Below the pieces are notes generated by a model. The model did not search any database. It worked only from the letters and a program-made list of their open reading frames with translations, and had not been told where the DNA came from. A program made the translations under genes and the position numbers. This document shows positions 37,393 through 52,101 of a stretch of 64,000 bases of DNA, piece after piece. This DNA is from Drosophila persimilis. Taxonomy: Eukaryota; Arthropoda; Insecta; Diptera; Drosophilidae. The stretch spans positions 3,968,001-4,032,000 of the forward strand of contig NW_020825298.1 of NCBI RefSeq assembly GCF_003286085.1. The letters are read 5' to 3'. The first letter of the stretch is position 1; each line of letters starts with the position of its first letter.

Positions 37393-40300
37393 GATTATCA
37401 GTGCGGTTCATCTATAGTGGGCAGTGCAAATAGCGAGCATTTAAAGGGATTTACATAAGGCTGCACCGCTATGAGGATTTGCGTCGAAGTTTATTGAATA
37501 AATATAGGGCTGGGAATGCCTACATCCCTTTTATCCATATTTTGCATAGATTTTATTACTCAGAATTCTATTCTCTTTTCAAATTCTTCATTTTAGCAGC
37601 ATTTACATATCATTTTGAATCCGAAAGCCCTTGAGCCTTCCTAGACAGCATCCCAGGGGTATCCAATAGTCGAAACAAAGCCATTCCTTTTGCTACTGCT
37701 CAGTCATTGGAAATGCATTTGGCATTATTTGCTGGCCATTGCCCGGAGGAGACATCCGGCTCCACTCAAATCGAAAGCGATGGTAGGTGGTAGGTGGTAG
37801 ATGGTTGGTGGCATCACTCGCATAGAATTGAATCTGGGTGGCTCGAATGGAATTGAATGCATGCGAGAGTGCAGCCGCCCGCTAGTTCATCCTGCATCCT
37901 GTATCCTGTTTGGGGGACACAATGGCAGGAGGTTGCGGGGGGGGGAGGGCACACACACTATGCCTCGCTGCCGTTACTCGTTGCGTCGATGAATCGACAA
38001 CTCGACGTGTTTATTCACTGCATTTCCTGTTGATATTCAACAAATGTCCTGGATGCACTCTCATAGAGTCCTGTTCTCACAGCTCCTGGAGGAAGCAGGA
38101 AGCGCTTTGGCAGAGCCACCGACGGAGCCAGAGACGGAGACGGAGGCGGGACCGAAGCCCCTGAAGCAGTTGAAGCATTGATTTTTGCACTCATTGTTGG
38201 CAATTGTGTGTCGCCAACCCGAGGACCACCCACCCACCACCACCCTCTGGCATTTCCGCTTTTTCCGCTTTTTTTGTGTTTTTTTTTATTTAAAGTTTAA
38301 CCTGTTTGCCCGAAATATTTAAAACAATCGCCAGCTGGCGCTTCGCCTGGCTTCAGCTTTTCGGACCCCGCATTTCCATTCGAAAAGTTTGTGTTGTTCT
38401 CCGCTAGAAAGCAGCAGCGGCAGCACCCACCCACCGCCCACTGCCCACCGCCCACCGCCCACTGCCCACTGGCCCAAGGCCAGTGCTCCAGCCATTGTGT
38501 GGTTCGTGAGCGAAGCAGAATTTAATTCTCATAAATATATTTCCCCTTCTTTAAGAATACTTTTGAAGCTGCATCGACGAAGTCGCCCGGCGCCTTGCTC
38601 TGTGGTCCGAGAGGAGTTTGTCGTTTGAACAAACATACCACGCCCACCTTGCAACAGCAACGGAAGCAGCAGAAGTATCAGCATCAAGTGCGTCACAGAA
38701 ACATAAAAAATATAAACTAAAAATGTTTTATGCATGAGCAAACCACAACAAAGCGCGTAAATGTCATTTCCTCTTGACTAAAAGGATACTTTGAAATTGA
38801 AATTGTGGTATTTTTCACACACACACACACATCCACCCCGGGCACAATGCCACACCAGGGTGCAGCCCTACAGCTGCTACTCCTGGGGGCAAGAGCGCGT
38901 CAGCAATGCCATTGTAATAGTTGCCCCTCCTGCTGCCCCTGCCCCGCCCCCCTGGCTGGCATTGTCCTCCTGCTGTAGCTGGTGGTTGCATTGTGCGGCG
39001 ATCGAGCGTTTTGAGTGGCAGCCCTCAAAGTCCGGCCTCCGCATGTGAGCAGCCACAGCGACGCCACAGAACGGGAATGCGGCATGGAAGTGGGGCGGGG
39101 GGGGCAATGCGATGGGAAATGTCTCAATAAAGAAGAACTTTGCCAGGCCAAATGATGATGCCGATGACGATGGTGCAATATTCCACAAATAGCTGTACTT
39201 TGCGGCTAATTATGCCCGACAAATAGATGGGCCAGGCCAGGGCACCCTCCTGGACAGTGGTCGATGGGTAATCATCTTAATGAGACGTGATCAACCAGTC
39301 CCTGGGAATCCATTAGGGGAAAGACCCACCCCTTAATCTTCCAAGCCAAAGCTCTCTTGGCCAACTTTTGTGCCAGTGACAACGAGGTACTCTAAGGACC
39401 AAACATCTCTGTGTGTGTTCGAGGAGTGAATGCATTTTCCAACCGACTGCACAGCAAACTTGTGCGTGACACAGGCAGATTTTCACGCCCCTCCTGTGAT
39501 CCCGGGGCTGCCCCCTCTGGCCAATTATCAGCGTTTTGCATTGTGGCAGCCGTCGGGGGGGGGGGGGCACTAGGCAAACTTTCGAGCGAGAGGGATTATG
39601 GAATTGGCATTGAGTTGGATTTGGTTTTTACACTTGGCCTACTCCTTGGGGCTACAGGATTTGCCACTGCCACTGTTGAAATATTCATGCGTGTGGCGAC
39701 AATTATGCTAAAATCCCAAATAAACATTCGAGTGGAATGCGGCGTGGCATGCAACAAGCCAGGCGATAGCAGCGTTTTGCATTGTTTGTAGTTCTGCATT
39801 TGCATGGGCACTGACGAGGAGGCTCTGTAAATTAGCCTAGCCACACACACACCCAGAGAGAGAGGGAGGGAGGGAGAGGGGGAGAGAGACGGGGAGAGAG
39901 GGAGAAATCAACAAATGGCGTCCGTGGAGGCGGCCATTCGCCACAGGCTGCGCGCCAAGAAAAACTTTTACGACGATCCAAAACTTTTCTTTACGACAAT
40001 GAACGGAAACGTGTGGAGAGGGGGGGGAGGAGAGTGAGGGGGGATATGAAAATGAGGAACGACGACAAAGTTCAATTATGGTCAACAAATTGTTTCGCAA
40101 TTTCAAAACACATTTTCATAGTTGTGCGTGGGCCCCCTCCCCACCCCCCTCTCCAAGGGGAGGAGCCACTGCACAGCCTCCTCCCCATCCCCATCCCCAG
40201 TTCCTCTCCCTCCCTCTCCCCTGCGGAAAGCGGCCTCGCAACATTTCCAGCCACAAAAGTATGCACACGCACAAGATTTTAATCGTGATTTGCGCATACG

Positions 40301-43300
40301 GCGTAAAATTGAATTTCCAAGTAACCGAAAAGTTGCCTCAAGACACAAGGTGGGCGGGCTTGAGTGGTGGGGGGTGCGGCAGAGCAGTGGAGCACTCAAT
40401 TTGTGGCATCAAATGAGTGTGTGTGCACTCTGCGGATGGTAGCGTGAGAGCGAGAGAGAAACCAGTTACAGCATCATCTTTGATTGGTTTTGAAGAAGAG
40501 TTTGATTCCCAAAGGACTCCAGAGAGAAGGCATTAAAGGGAAGTACAGTCTCACCTGCAGTGGAGTGTCTTTTTGATTGCAAGCGGGAGACGAGACTCCA
40601 GACTCCACCCTACAAAAATCGTGGGGTATGGGCAGAACTATTCATATTGTCTTTCGATCGCCTGAAGTGCCAACCCAGCGGTCATTCAAGGCACGGAGTC
40701 TCCTAACATATGTACCCCCAGTGAAATCCATTGATTTTTAGAGATTTGCTAGAGATGAGAGTGTGAGCTCTCAGCTCTAATGGAGCTGCGGAGGTTCGTG
40801 ATTGGAGGCTATATCCATTTCCCACGCCCGCATCTCTCCATCTCCATTCTCCTAATGGGAATCCTTCGTTGACAGATGCATAGCTGCCTGCAGCTCTCTC
40901 TGCTCCTGTCCGATGTCCTTACATGTTCAGCCAGCTGCCATCTGGCACTCCGAATTGTCCGACTAACTATTTGCTGCGACTTAATTATGGACACCAGGAA
41001 GGGGGGAAGCGGGAGGGGGCCGGAGCAACAGCCCAAGTAACAGGGAAACATGGAAACAGCCGGAGCTTACATCAGTAAGTCCTGGCGTGCCTTGGAATAA
41101 TCCGTTTGGCAGACAGGAGCTGCGCTCCGCCCATCCATCGCACTCTTTCCGTGTTCTCCGTGTTCGCCGTGTTCTACGTAGAGGAAGTTGCCCCAACTAG
41201 CTGTGGATGCAACAACCTTCACTTGCAACAGTTTTCTCTCCTCTGTGTTGGCCTTACGGTTTCTCTGGCTTCTTTTGCTACTGCTGCTTGTTCACTTTCT
41301 ATTATTATTTTTAGAGAACACGTTTTTAATTTCATTTGAAATTCATGAGCTGCATCCCGCTCCTAATGGAGGGGCACGCTTAGATGGGGCACGCTCTGAG
41401 CCCCCCTTAAAGTTGCAATTGAATTCGCGTCTCGACATCCAAATAGCTTTATTCCGGTCTGGCGCAAAATTCAATTTCGAAAGCTCTTTTAATATGCTAC
41501 GTCTTAGGCATCATTGTCTCTGTTGCGAGGGGCCGAGCGGGGTCCTAAGCGGATTTCTGTTCCCGCTTCCCGGTTCCAGGTTCCTTGTTTTCCTGGTTTT
41601 CCTGGTCTCTGGTTTCCTGGAAAGGGAATGCCAAAGGCAAAGGGAGTTTTAATTTAATATTCATAAGCAGCAGTTAATGAAAAACACTTCAAGTCATCGG
41701 AGGGGTTCAGAGGGGGGTTTCCAGGGGCATGTGCGCGTGTGTGTGGGGGGGTAGGAGGGTTAGGAGGGGGGTAATATCATGCGATATTGCGTTGTTATAA
41801 TAAAATGTCAAATATGTTTGACGCAATTTAACCGCAACACAATCTCTTCAACTCCGGCACCAAAATGCCACTCGACGACGCTTAAGGACACTTGGGGCGG
41901 GCATTAAAGGGATGGGGGATGCACGGGCTACACGGGCTACAGGGAGAGGGAGGGGGAGAGGGAGAATGGCCGCCATCGACATGGCAGGTAAAATGGCAAT
42001 TCCTGGCCTCAGATTCCCTCCGACTTTCAGTTGCTTTTGTTGGTTGTGTTATTAGCATAAAATGTGTGTACGTGTAGGGCAATCTTAAAGAGCCAGGCCA
42101 AGCCACTAACCCAATCAGAACGAGTACAAAGGGAAGGAGGAGGGGCAGGGACAGGGTCAGAGTCTCAGTCAGAGTCAATCTATTGATTTTCCTGCAGCAC
42201 ACTTTTCACCTTCCCCAATCGGTAGACAAAAGCGATGCACGCCATTTGTTGTGGCACGAATGAGATATCGCAGAGCAATCCCCTACCACCCGCCCCTAAC
42301 ATCCATGTGTGTGTGTGTGTGAAAGGATAAGAGAACTGAGAGAGAAAGGCAGGACAGGCAGAGGACCTTGTCCCTCCATCCATTCATACCAGCCAAGCAG
42401 CAAAACAGTCAATAAAAGTCCACTTACATTTCTGCCGACATCTCAATTATTTTCCTTTCTCTTCTCCGCACGGAAGGGACGTGGAGGGGCAGGACCTCCC
42501 CCCCCCTTCACCTAGTGGGGACACTTCCTGCGAAGGTCTCGGCGGACATGCCACTGGCTTTGACATCGAAAAACCTCCGATGGGCGATTGAGCGGGCGGC
42601 AAAAAGCGTTTAAATATTTCATAAATTCCTTGGAGACATATCAGGGCCAGATATTAGACATGATTGGGTATTAATTAATTAGCGGCCTATTAAATAGGTC
42701 CCCAGCGATTAGAAGATGGTGTTTAAAACGAAATGGGAACCGTGCCATGAATTAATGGAAGTAAATAGGGGTAGAGGTGTTTCAAGGTGGGGAAGCCACC
42801 TTCGACAAGCGTAGGAATCAATCGACGAAACTCCTCCTCCGATCAACCCCTTTGGCTGTCGCCAGACCAGATTAGGCCTCCCTTAAGGATCAGGCGGAGT
42901 GTTCTCTGCTTTTTGGGGAGCTGGAAACTGCTCCCCCGAGGACCACCAATTAAGCAAAAGGGAAACAGGCAAACATTTGAGGGAAAATCGCTTTATTTTT
43001 TTGAAGTTTTTCGAAAACACTCGAAATGAACAAACCCATTTGACCAAAAATCCGACTTAAGTTGATTACGCGCCAAGGGTCCGGCGGAACCGAGCAGAAC
43101 GGAAACCAAAGACAAGCGGAGGGGAGGGGCAAGGAGGAGATGCGATGAGAACCCACAACAACAATGGCCAGCAATTCATTCGCGGATTTCTTTTGGCTCT
43201 TTTCGTTGCGGATAAAAAGAGAGCCCAAGATGGATGGACGGGGGACCGGGAAGGGGGGACGGGGGGGAATCCTGTCAAGCTGGCATAATCTGCGCTCCGT

Positions 43301-43832
43301 TTGCTTATTTGCATAAAATAATTGAAAGGCGAAATTTAAAAGAATCAACAAAGGCGCCAAAGCAGGCCCAGGCCCCAACCCAGGCCCAAACCCGAGGCCC
43401 GAGACGAAACGCACTTGAGAAAAGCCCCCAGAAAAGGAGGAGAAAGAGAGATTCAGATGAACAAAGCATGGACGGTCCCAGAACGCGAATGAAGGACGAT
43501 GAACACGGTCAAGTGAGCGCCAGATTGCGCCCCGAAGAGTGCACTAATTACTGGTGTTGCAAGCAGCACCCCCCACCGCCCCCAGGGAGGCATCTCCATG
43601 CACTCATGGTCTCCATTTTTGTTTGTTTAATTGGGTTTTGGTCCCGCGAGAACTTTGTTTTCTCTCAATGGGAGTCGCTGGGTTGCCTTTTGCCGATTGA
43701 CTAATTGCCCCATGTTGCAGTCAAAGAGGAGGGGCAGAGGGGCAGCATGCTGACAAGTGTCGTGGCAAATCATTCACTTATTCAATTTGCAAATGATGCG
43801 AATTCGATCTGGCACTGCAATTAGCAGGAGGA

Positions 43833-43892
43833 GGAGGGGCCAAAGGAGGGGCCAAAGGAGGGGCCAAAGGAGGGGCCAAAGGAGGGGCCAAA
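43833..43892. repeat. 12-bp tandem repeat, five perfect copies
   Basis: GGAGGGGCCAAA is repeated five times without change, followed by a partial copy. Absence of spacers rules out a CRISPR-type array. Confidence 0.95.
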
Positions 43893-46794
43893 GGAGGAGG
43901 CGGATGCGGGCATGCCACAGAAAACTCAATTGCTGATGCAATCTTCGAGTTCCGAGTCCAATTGAATGGAATTAAATGGTGCATGCTGCATGCTGCATGC
44001 CGCATGCTGGGGGTAATAATAATAACCTGACTACACGTGTCCATCCAACGCTCGTTATGTCCATCGATGCTCGTAATTGAGTTGCCTCTGTGCGGGCATT
44101 GGCATTCCCTCCTCCCTCCACCCTCCTCCCTCCTCCTATGATGGCTCTTAATTGACAGACGACATATTCAAATGGAATCCTCGATGACGGACATCGCAGC
44201 AAGCGAGAGAGAGAGGGAGAGACGCGTCCTGATTCATCCTGAATGTGATTTTATAGCCACGTCCAAAGCCCCGCCCCTCCGCCCGCGCCTCGCTCTTCGC
44301 AATTGTCGTTTCATCAACTTAATTGAATTTGCCTCTCGACAACAGCCACAACAGCAGCAGCAGCAAATCCCGAAGCCAGAGCCAGAGCCAGAGCCAGTGC
44401 CAGATCCAGGGCGGTGTCAGGTGTTGGGTATTGGGTATTGCTTACTCAGCGGCATCGGGCGGCAGTCGGATACCTTTGTAATTTAAATTCCCTGTCAGGG
44501 ATCCACCCCACTCGCCCCACCCCCACCAGGCGCCAGCATAGGCTTCGTCTCCTCCCAAAATAAACGCCAGGTAAACGACATAACGCATACTTTTTTAATT
44601 ATGCAAAGAGCCAGGGAGCCAGGGGGCCAGGGGGCGTGGAGTCTCTGATTGATTGCCGACAAGCGACGGCACCGGCGAAACAATTGATGACGACGACGAG
44701 GGGGCGCCATGCCTCAGCCGGAAATCTGGCCAAGCTCCACTAATGGCTTCCATCATCAGCTGTAAAGGGCTGCTGCTGCTGCTGCTGTCGCTGGAACTAT
44801 CGATGGCACAATGGCGGAGTTTTCAGTAAACGAGAAACGCTGTCCATAAAACTTATTGAGGAACCTCCTCGCGCCTCCTTCCCTTGAGCTGTCAGAAGCT
44901 TCGTCTTTAAGCCCCGGTCCTGCTCCAGGACTTTCCACTAATGGCCCTGCCGTGAAATTTAACGAGCTCCAGACCTCAGGAATCGTCTCGTCTGGCGGGA
45001 AACACCATTCGCCTTTTAAGTTCCTTTGTAATCGGTCTTTATGGGGCACTGCGGATTGGAAGTATCGTTTTACTTTGCTTTATATCTGTATCTCTATCTG
45101 GGGGAGAGGGTATACAGTTGCTTTAAATATGTATTGAGTTCCATAAAAGTTTTCCCTCAAAAGAGTCTTCATTTCATCGGGATGTATTTCTTTTGCAGGT
45201 CTTTCCGTGTGAATGCTTTGATCCATTCGACTGTCCACTCGTCGGATAACCTTCTACTGGATCTGGATTCATGTGAGTTTTTAACTTTAACATTCATCCA
45301 ATCTACTCAAGGATGTCCTGTCCCGTGCCCCATGCCGCATGCCCCGTTCTTTGCCCCTTTTCGCTGGTAAATGCAATCGAACGGAATTCGATTTGCCGCG
45401 AGCACTTCGCCAGCCTTCCTTCCGCAGCCTTCTTTTGGGGGCTTCCGCCAACTGCCGACAAGTTTCGAATTTCCTGCCGCTTCAATAATAAGCGGCACTC
45501 CATCTCCGAGTGATGCATGGTGATGGGGCATGGGCATCAGGGTTGCCGCATTGCGTGCAGGAGAGTCCTCAGCTCTCGTTCCAGGGCAGGCTAGACGCGA
45601 ACCTTGGCTTCCTAAGTCCGCACACATCGCTGCACATTTATTTCCGGCAAATTAGGCTCAGCCCGGTCCCGGCGCGTCCCGCCTTTGTCCTGGGAATCGC
45701 ACGATGCCTACGCATCTTGCAAGCCGCTTTTCGATCCAAAGTTGACGTTGCTCATACGCCCCGACGACCCGGGGGCAGCATAAACCCCCCCCCCCACGAC
45801 CGTTGTCAATGCGAAAACATGAAAATGATAACGGACAATTTATTGAAGCGAGCACACACACACCCACACACCCACAGAGGGGGCTAGAGATGCGGCATGG
45901 AGTCCTAGTAGGTCTGCAAGGGTCTGTCCTGTGTCCAGCATGCTACGGGAATCCTCCCGAATGGGAATGCTCATGATTATTATGATTGGTGGACGATTCC
46001 CGGCCACTGGGTTTCTCTCTTTCACTGCCTCCCCGCCCCGCTTTCCCGCATCTTTCCGTGCCCCCACTCCAGGTCCCGCATCTGGCGGGAGGATGTTTAT
46101 TTATTGCTCGCTTCTCGGCGATTCTGATTGTGTGTTCTTTTTTTGGGGTATTCATACTGCTGTTTGGCTGCTGAATCCGGGCTGAAATCCATTCCATTAT
46201 CCGCACACACTATCAACCATTTCGGCTGCCCCATTGCCCCACCCCCCGGGCAGCCCCTTTGACAAATATGCATCTACTTTGCATGCTTTTTGATTTCTTA
46301 CCCTGGGTTGCGCCCTGTCTGCCTCTGCCCGGGAGCTGAGTAACCCATGGTCGACCCTCTGCCATGCCTCATTTGCCAGGTGCCTCGTCTGTGGCCCATG
46401 GCCCTCCCTTCAACAGCTTAGCAGCGCCGTGTCAATGGCTGGGTGCGTGAGAATTTGTTGCCTTGCGAGCTTACGGGGGCCAGCAGCAGCTGGGGACTGG
46501 AGGACAGGAGCAGAGGGCACAAGGCAGTGACAGGTGGCGGCGGCTCACCTGGAGCCACATACATCACGAAGCCCCTGCTCTCCTCCGCTCCGGCTCCGCT
46601 CCAGGCCATGTTTAGTAGACAGTTTTATTTACGCTGATGGCCATAAATATTTGAATTACAATATAATATTTAAGCCCAAAGCCAGCCCAGCTCCCAGCCC
46701 TGCTCCCAGTCCTGTCTCTTCAACCGTTCGTCGCTGAGGCGTATACGGATTCGGAGGCTGCAAGCTGGCAGCGGAGTTGGAGTCTGACGTCGGC

Positions 46795-46834
46795 AGTGGG
46801 GTGTGGGGTGGTGGGGTGGTGGGGTGGTGGGGTG
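46795..46834. repeat. GTGGTGGG-type G-rich tandem repeat
   Basis: Short GTGGGG/GTGGTGGGG units in a row. The spaced G-runs could form a G-quadruplex, which is an inference. Confidence 0.8.
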
Positions 46835-47608
46835 AAAGATTTATGGCTGCCGCAAATCTACGCCAGCCACTTAATGCATTTTAATTTATTAAGCTGTCAA
46901 TCTGCCAGCGAGACGGGGCCTCCATCCATCCGGTGGCACCTGCAACCACGAGTCACGTGTGTGGCATCAGCCCAGAGTTATGTGATTTCGTTATCCGCAC
47001 GCTGGACACGATGGGAATCCCAGAGGAGGGGCTTACTTTCCGATCGCTGCACCTGTTGATGCTCCCAGGACTGCTCCAACATTTATCGACTCTTTTATAC
47101 CATTGTTAGGCCCGAGAGACTCGAGCCCCCAATGATCTGTGGCATCTTGTCGCCTGTCGTCGGCCGTTTGTCACGCGTCAGTCTCCGCTGCCTCCGAAGG
47201 GGGCAAGTCCCCGAAATGACCAATTTCAATTAGAGCTGCTGGAATGCCTACACCGATAAGCACTTGGGTGGGTGTGGGTGTGGGTGTGGGCCGAAACAAT
47301 CATCACTCAGGCAGACACGGAAATGCTGGCTGACGCTGCTGAATGCTGAATGCTGGATGGTGGATGGTGACTCCTGTTTAAATATGAGCAACAGATTAAA
47401 ACTTAATTTAAAGTTGACCCTGTCGGGTTTCGTGTTTCCACTTCAGGTTTAATTAATATGTTAAGCCCGTAAAAGCCTCATCGGTAAACTAAAACCCAGC
47501 AGAGCCCCCGTAACCCCCCCTTTCTGTCGGCTGTCGGCTGTCGTCTTGTTTGCTTTCTGTTTTGTTGTTTCCGGAGCTTAAACAAACAAAAGGGTTTTAG
47601 AGAACACA

Positions 47609-47632
47609 CTCACACACACACACACACACAGG
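47609..47632. repeat. CA microsatellite
   Basis: About eleven CA units. A CT run follows 350 bp later at about 47980-47999. Confidence 0.85.
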
Positions 47633-50600
47633 CACAGGCATACCCGTAGAACACTGGGAAGCTCTTCTGCTCAGAGCGTCTCGCTTAATGGGTATTACAC
47701 ACGTGTGTACATGGATGTACATATTTATATGTGTGTGGCTCTGGCTGTGCATATCAATTGTGTGCTAGCATTGTACTTACATTACATCTTTTGTGTACGT
47801 ACCGGTTAATCTGTGCAATTCCCGGAAAAATCTCTTGTGCCAGAGCATCGAGCAATCCAATCCGTTGCTGCTGCTGCTGCTGCTGTCTGGCATTGTCTCT
47901 AATGCGTGCTTAAAGCGCATTTCAGAAACACATGTGCACACACTGGCACGGCACTTACTGGCACACTGGCACCCGTCTCTCTCTCTCTCTCTCTCTCACT
48001 TGCCACACGCTCTGCTATGGATGCACAAAGCGTGCCACACTCGACGCGCTGTAATTTGACGGCGACAAGTATGCAACAGAAAATTTTAAATGCATTTCAC
48101 GCACTGCGGCCGCCCTGCTGCTGCAAGTGTCGTCAAGTGATGCTGCGTCTGCCAGTGGGGCGTGGCTAGGCTGCCCCGTTTTAGGCGTTAGCTCGTTTCC
48201 CTCGAACAGCGTAAAATTTCAACATTTCCCTAATTTGCACGCACTCCGATTCAATTAAACAGGCGACCCACCAACGCCAGCGCCTGCACCACACGAGCCG
48301 TTGTTCCACCTTTTTATCTGGCCACGCCCCCTGCTTATCATGCAAATGGAGCAGCCATTTGTGCTGCTGCCTGCCCCCCCACTCACCGGTTAGTCGGAGT
48401 GATTTATCTAATTGGCCACGGCACTGGAATCTAGATGCTAGAGTCCAGAATGGAATGGACAGGAGACACGAATTCTGTTCAAACTGTTTCGCTGTCAGAG
48501 CTGCTTTCGGCAAATGTCATTTGGGCAGAAGGATCGGCAGGGGCACACACGCCACCACCATCGATACAAGATCATTTTCCCATTTTCCCATTTAAATATG
48601 AAAAAGTTTAACCCAAAGTTTGTATCTTTCAGTTGAATTCTTTCCACTCTACCCGCCAAGACGGCATTCTCAGGCATTTTTCCATAGTGTGAAAGAATAT
48701 TAAAATCGCATCTGACTTGAGATATTCCTCCTTTTATAAAGCCATTAGGAGACTATTTTGCGGCTACTTCTTTTGTCTTTGGAAAGCTGTGTCCTGCGTG
48801 TCCTGTGTGTCCTGTGTCCGCATGTGTCGACCAAACATTTTAACACTTTAATCATTGAAATGCAAATTTGGTGCAGAAACTTGAGGAAGACATGCGTCAG
48901 GCGCAAGCACATGTTAACATGGCCCAGCACTCGGCACGCCCACACACTCGGCCAGGCCAGGACTGTCCCTGGTCCCTGGCAAAGGTAGAGAGCCAGCTGG
49001 GGCCGAGTATTTAACATATTCGAGCCCGAAACTAAAAACACATTTAAATTCAGCCTACTCCGGCTCTTTTTGTTGGGGAACGGCAATGGAAATGAAAATG
49101 AAAAAGCAGAGAGGCGAATAAATTAACTTGAAAATCGCATTTATATTCGGAAGTAGTGGCCGGATGCAAACCCCAGGTCACAATGCTCGCGGCAAAAGCC
49201 AAATGTTTCCTTTATTGCACGTAAATAAAGTCATAAAGTCATCATTACAACCTCGCCAACAGGAGCCAGGGGAGGAGCACCTCCATCATCCGGCAGCCAG
49301 AGCGTCGCCCGTTGTCATGTCAGAAAGAACAAAGGACAAACTTTTGTGGCCGCGATAAAAATTCGCAAATGTGCACGAATTACTTAAAACATATTAAAAA
49401 CTGCGTTCCCCATCAACAATTTGTGCAAAAGGTTGCACAAATTAAAACCTCCCCCTGGGTTGGCGCCCAAGATGAAAGGGAATTCCTGCGGTGAAACTCT
49501 TTGCCTCCAAGCTGGGGTTTCATGCAACGCCTCTATGCGCACACATTGAAATTCTTATAGAGTCGCGTAAATCGGCGATAACTGATATGAAACCATTTGA
49601 ACTCCCCGCCCATGGGCAGCACTGTCAACCCTCAACAGTGCTGCAAAAATGGTGGAATTTGCATGCAAATTTTGTTACAGTGTTTGGTCGCACTTGGTGT
49701 GGTAGTGGTTTTGGCAGTGCCAGTAGTGCGTGCTGATTTGTTTATTTGTTGTGTGTAAAATGGACGGTTTAAGGTAACACCCTGTCTGGCCCATGATGAC
49801 GCGGCAGTGGCTGAAAGCCAGAGCCGAAGACCCTGGGACCCAATCAAGAAAGTTCGTTTGCAATATATATTGTATGTTTAGTGGCTACATCGAACACTGC
49901 ATAGTTTTATTATGGAATACAAAATTATACCTAATTTAAACGGTCAGTTTTTCAACCAAAAAATTTGAATTTTTCCACTAGCATTATATGGCCACTCTAT
50001 GTGTAGTAGCCGCCATGTAGAAAAATTTGTCCAAAATGAGCGCTTTGCAACGAAGAGTTGCACAGCATTTTAAATGTTTTACATACCGATGTAGAGCTAC
50101 ATGCATTCGACAAAAGCTGAATTGCATGTAAAATTACTTTGGCGCCATCTGTTTTATTACATCTGGCGTCTTTTTGGTGTAGTATCAATATGTAGTTTAT
50201 ATGTATCAAATGAGTAGTTATTGAGTATGTGTAGAAATGAAGACGTTTTACTAAATTTGTCAAAACATACAAATTTATACAGGGCAGGCTGTTCCATGCC
50301 CTAGCTTTTCGTCTCTGTTCTTTTGATAGTTTTCGAGCTGGGAGGGCGGAGCGCAATGCAAATGTGTTGCCGATACTCAATATATATACTCAAATAAACG
50401 CATTTAACATGCATATATGTTAGGCCGATATACAGCTGAGAAGCAAAAGCGTCGTTTCCATCACTAAGCGCAGTGTCATCCCTAGATTGTCACAGCCCCA
50501 GACAAAGTAACGGGAAGCCACACATACACACTCGCATATACATGCATACTCACACATATCCAATCACAACGAAGTTTGCTGCTGTACACGGATAACATTG

Positions 50601-51984
50601 AAAATAGAGGTGAGCATATCAGACGTTTGGGCGTTGAAAAATATAACAAATTAAAGAAGTAAGATAACAATGATTTTAGCCTTGAATAAATATAACTAAA
50701 AAATCACAAAAGCTGTCCAGGTTTTTTGCATAATTCTCCGATAGTGGGAAAAGTGTTGGAGTGTGGGAGAAGGCACCCAACAATTATTTAGAAGTTCCCG
50801 CTTTTTTTTTTCAAATTTAATACACATGTGTTTTTCCACTAGCCAATATCGTTTGGATGACAATCATCTGCGCTTCTCACAAGCCCTGTGACTTTATTTC
50901 AATTTTAATTATTGTAAAAATTATTATTAATTTGCTGATGTAACGTTTTTGAAGGTGTTTTAACACTTTTCGCCCTTGGTACGCTCAGCTACGCTTATTT
51001 TCTAGTTTTAATATCTACCAGCAAACTATCAGTTGGCGCAGCTGTCATCACTAGATTTCAACAGGCCCAGCCGGAGAGCAGCGTCGGAACCCAACACATG
51101 CACACATATACAAAGTAACGGTGAGCAGAGCCGACAGCGAAATAGAAAGAATAGAAAGATATGCAGCATGTGCCAGAGCAAGAGGGAAGAGACACAGAGG
51201 CCGGCTGACAACAGCGCTGCGCTGCTTCAAGTTCATGTGTTCCGCGGCCTATAAAATGGAGACAACATGCGCTTCTTCAGCATTTGCTCAAAATTCGTCC
51301 AACATAGTTGTACCCCCAAAACTGGTCGCATTAAACTTTTCCACAAATAGTTTGATATATTTGTATTCCTTAAATCTATTTCTAGTATTTGTTTTTGAAA
51401 ATACCTGGACCTGGAACCGGAACCTGCCAATGTAGCACACCCATTAATGAAGGATTCAGGGCTGTCTGCATGTTAATATCTTGTAGCTAGTCCTGCACGG
51501 CCCTTTGTCCCGCGAGGGTCTCTTCCCGGATTTTATTTTATTTTCTGCAAATGGTATTTGCAAATACCACCTAAGATTACACTAATTCATTGGTTTTTAA
51601 ACATATTGACTCGGTTTTACTGGTACTCTTACTTCGCGTCTGCGACTGCAGATTGCAGGCGGAGCCCATGATGCAAGTATTCAAGGTGGTCCCGTCGGAA
51701 AAAGTCAGTCCCTTAAGGTTTTTGATATATTTTTATTCCTTAAATCTTTTTCTAGTACTTGTTTTTGAAAAAAACCCATTAATCCATGGTTCAGAACGGT
51801 TGCGGTGGTTGTCTTTGTATGTTAATATCACAGAAGAGTACACACTATACTTATTCCGTCTGTTTCTCAGTCTCGTATCACAAGGAAATAATCGTGCATA
51901 TATAACAGATTGGAAAATCACTATTATAGCCGGATCATGGCCTTAAACTAATTTCTAGGCAAGGCGGCCTGCAGGGGCTCGGCC

Positions 51985-52101
51985 TGGCCGTCCCGTCAAT
52001 TCGAATTGCAGCGACTGCCAGAAATTTTCGTGATTTTCCTGATCTGTTTGGGAATCCTTCAGAATTGACGTCATGTTGCTCGTGGAAGTTTTTTAGGGTG
52101 T
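51985..52101. repeat. Repeat copy A (partner at 53402-53578)
   Basis: It shares CGTCAATTCGAATTGCAGCG and later CTTCAGAATTGACGTCATGT with copy B, at roughly 95 percent identity by eye. It lacks a block of about 58 bases present in copy B. Confidence 0.8.

Larger units (their letters stand above)
31324..49880. other. Gene-poor non-coding DNA, about 18.5 kb
   Basis: No exon chain, family motif or tRNA was found on either strand. It starts with the upstream region of Pkg21D, including a GAGA-rich stretch near 31565-31590 that could be promoter-proximal. The remainder is mosaic: GC-moderate regulatory-like sequence with simple repeats, and an AT-rich pocket at about 36750-37650. Large introns of an unseen gene or developmental enhancers are possible, but nothing in the sequence decides between them. 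Confidence 0.55.

Noticed and set aside
43833-43892. CRISPR-like array
   Set aside because: Head-to-tail 12-bp repeats without spacers in a eukaryotic genome.
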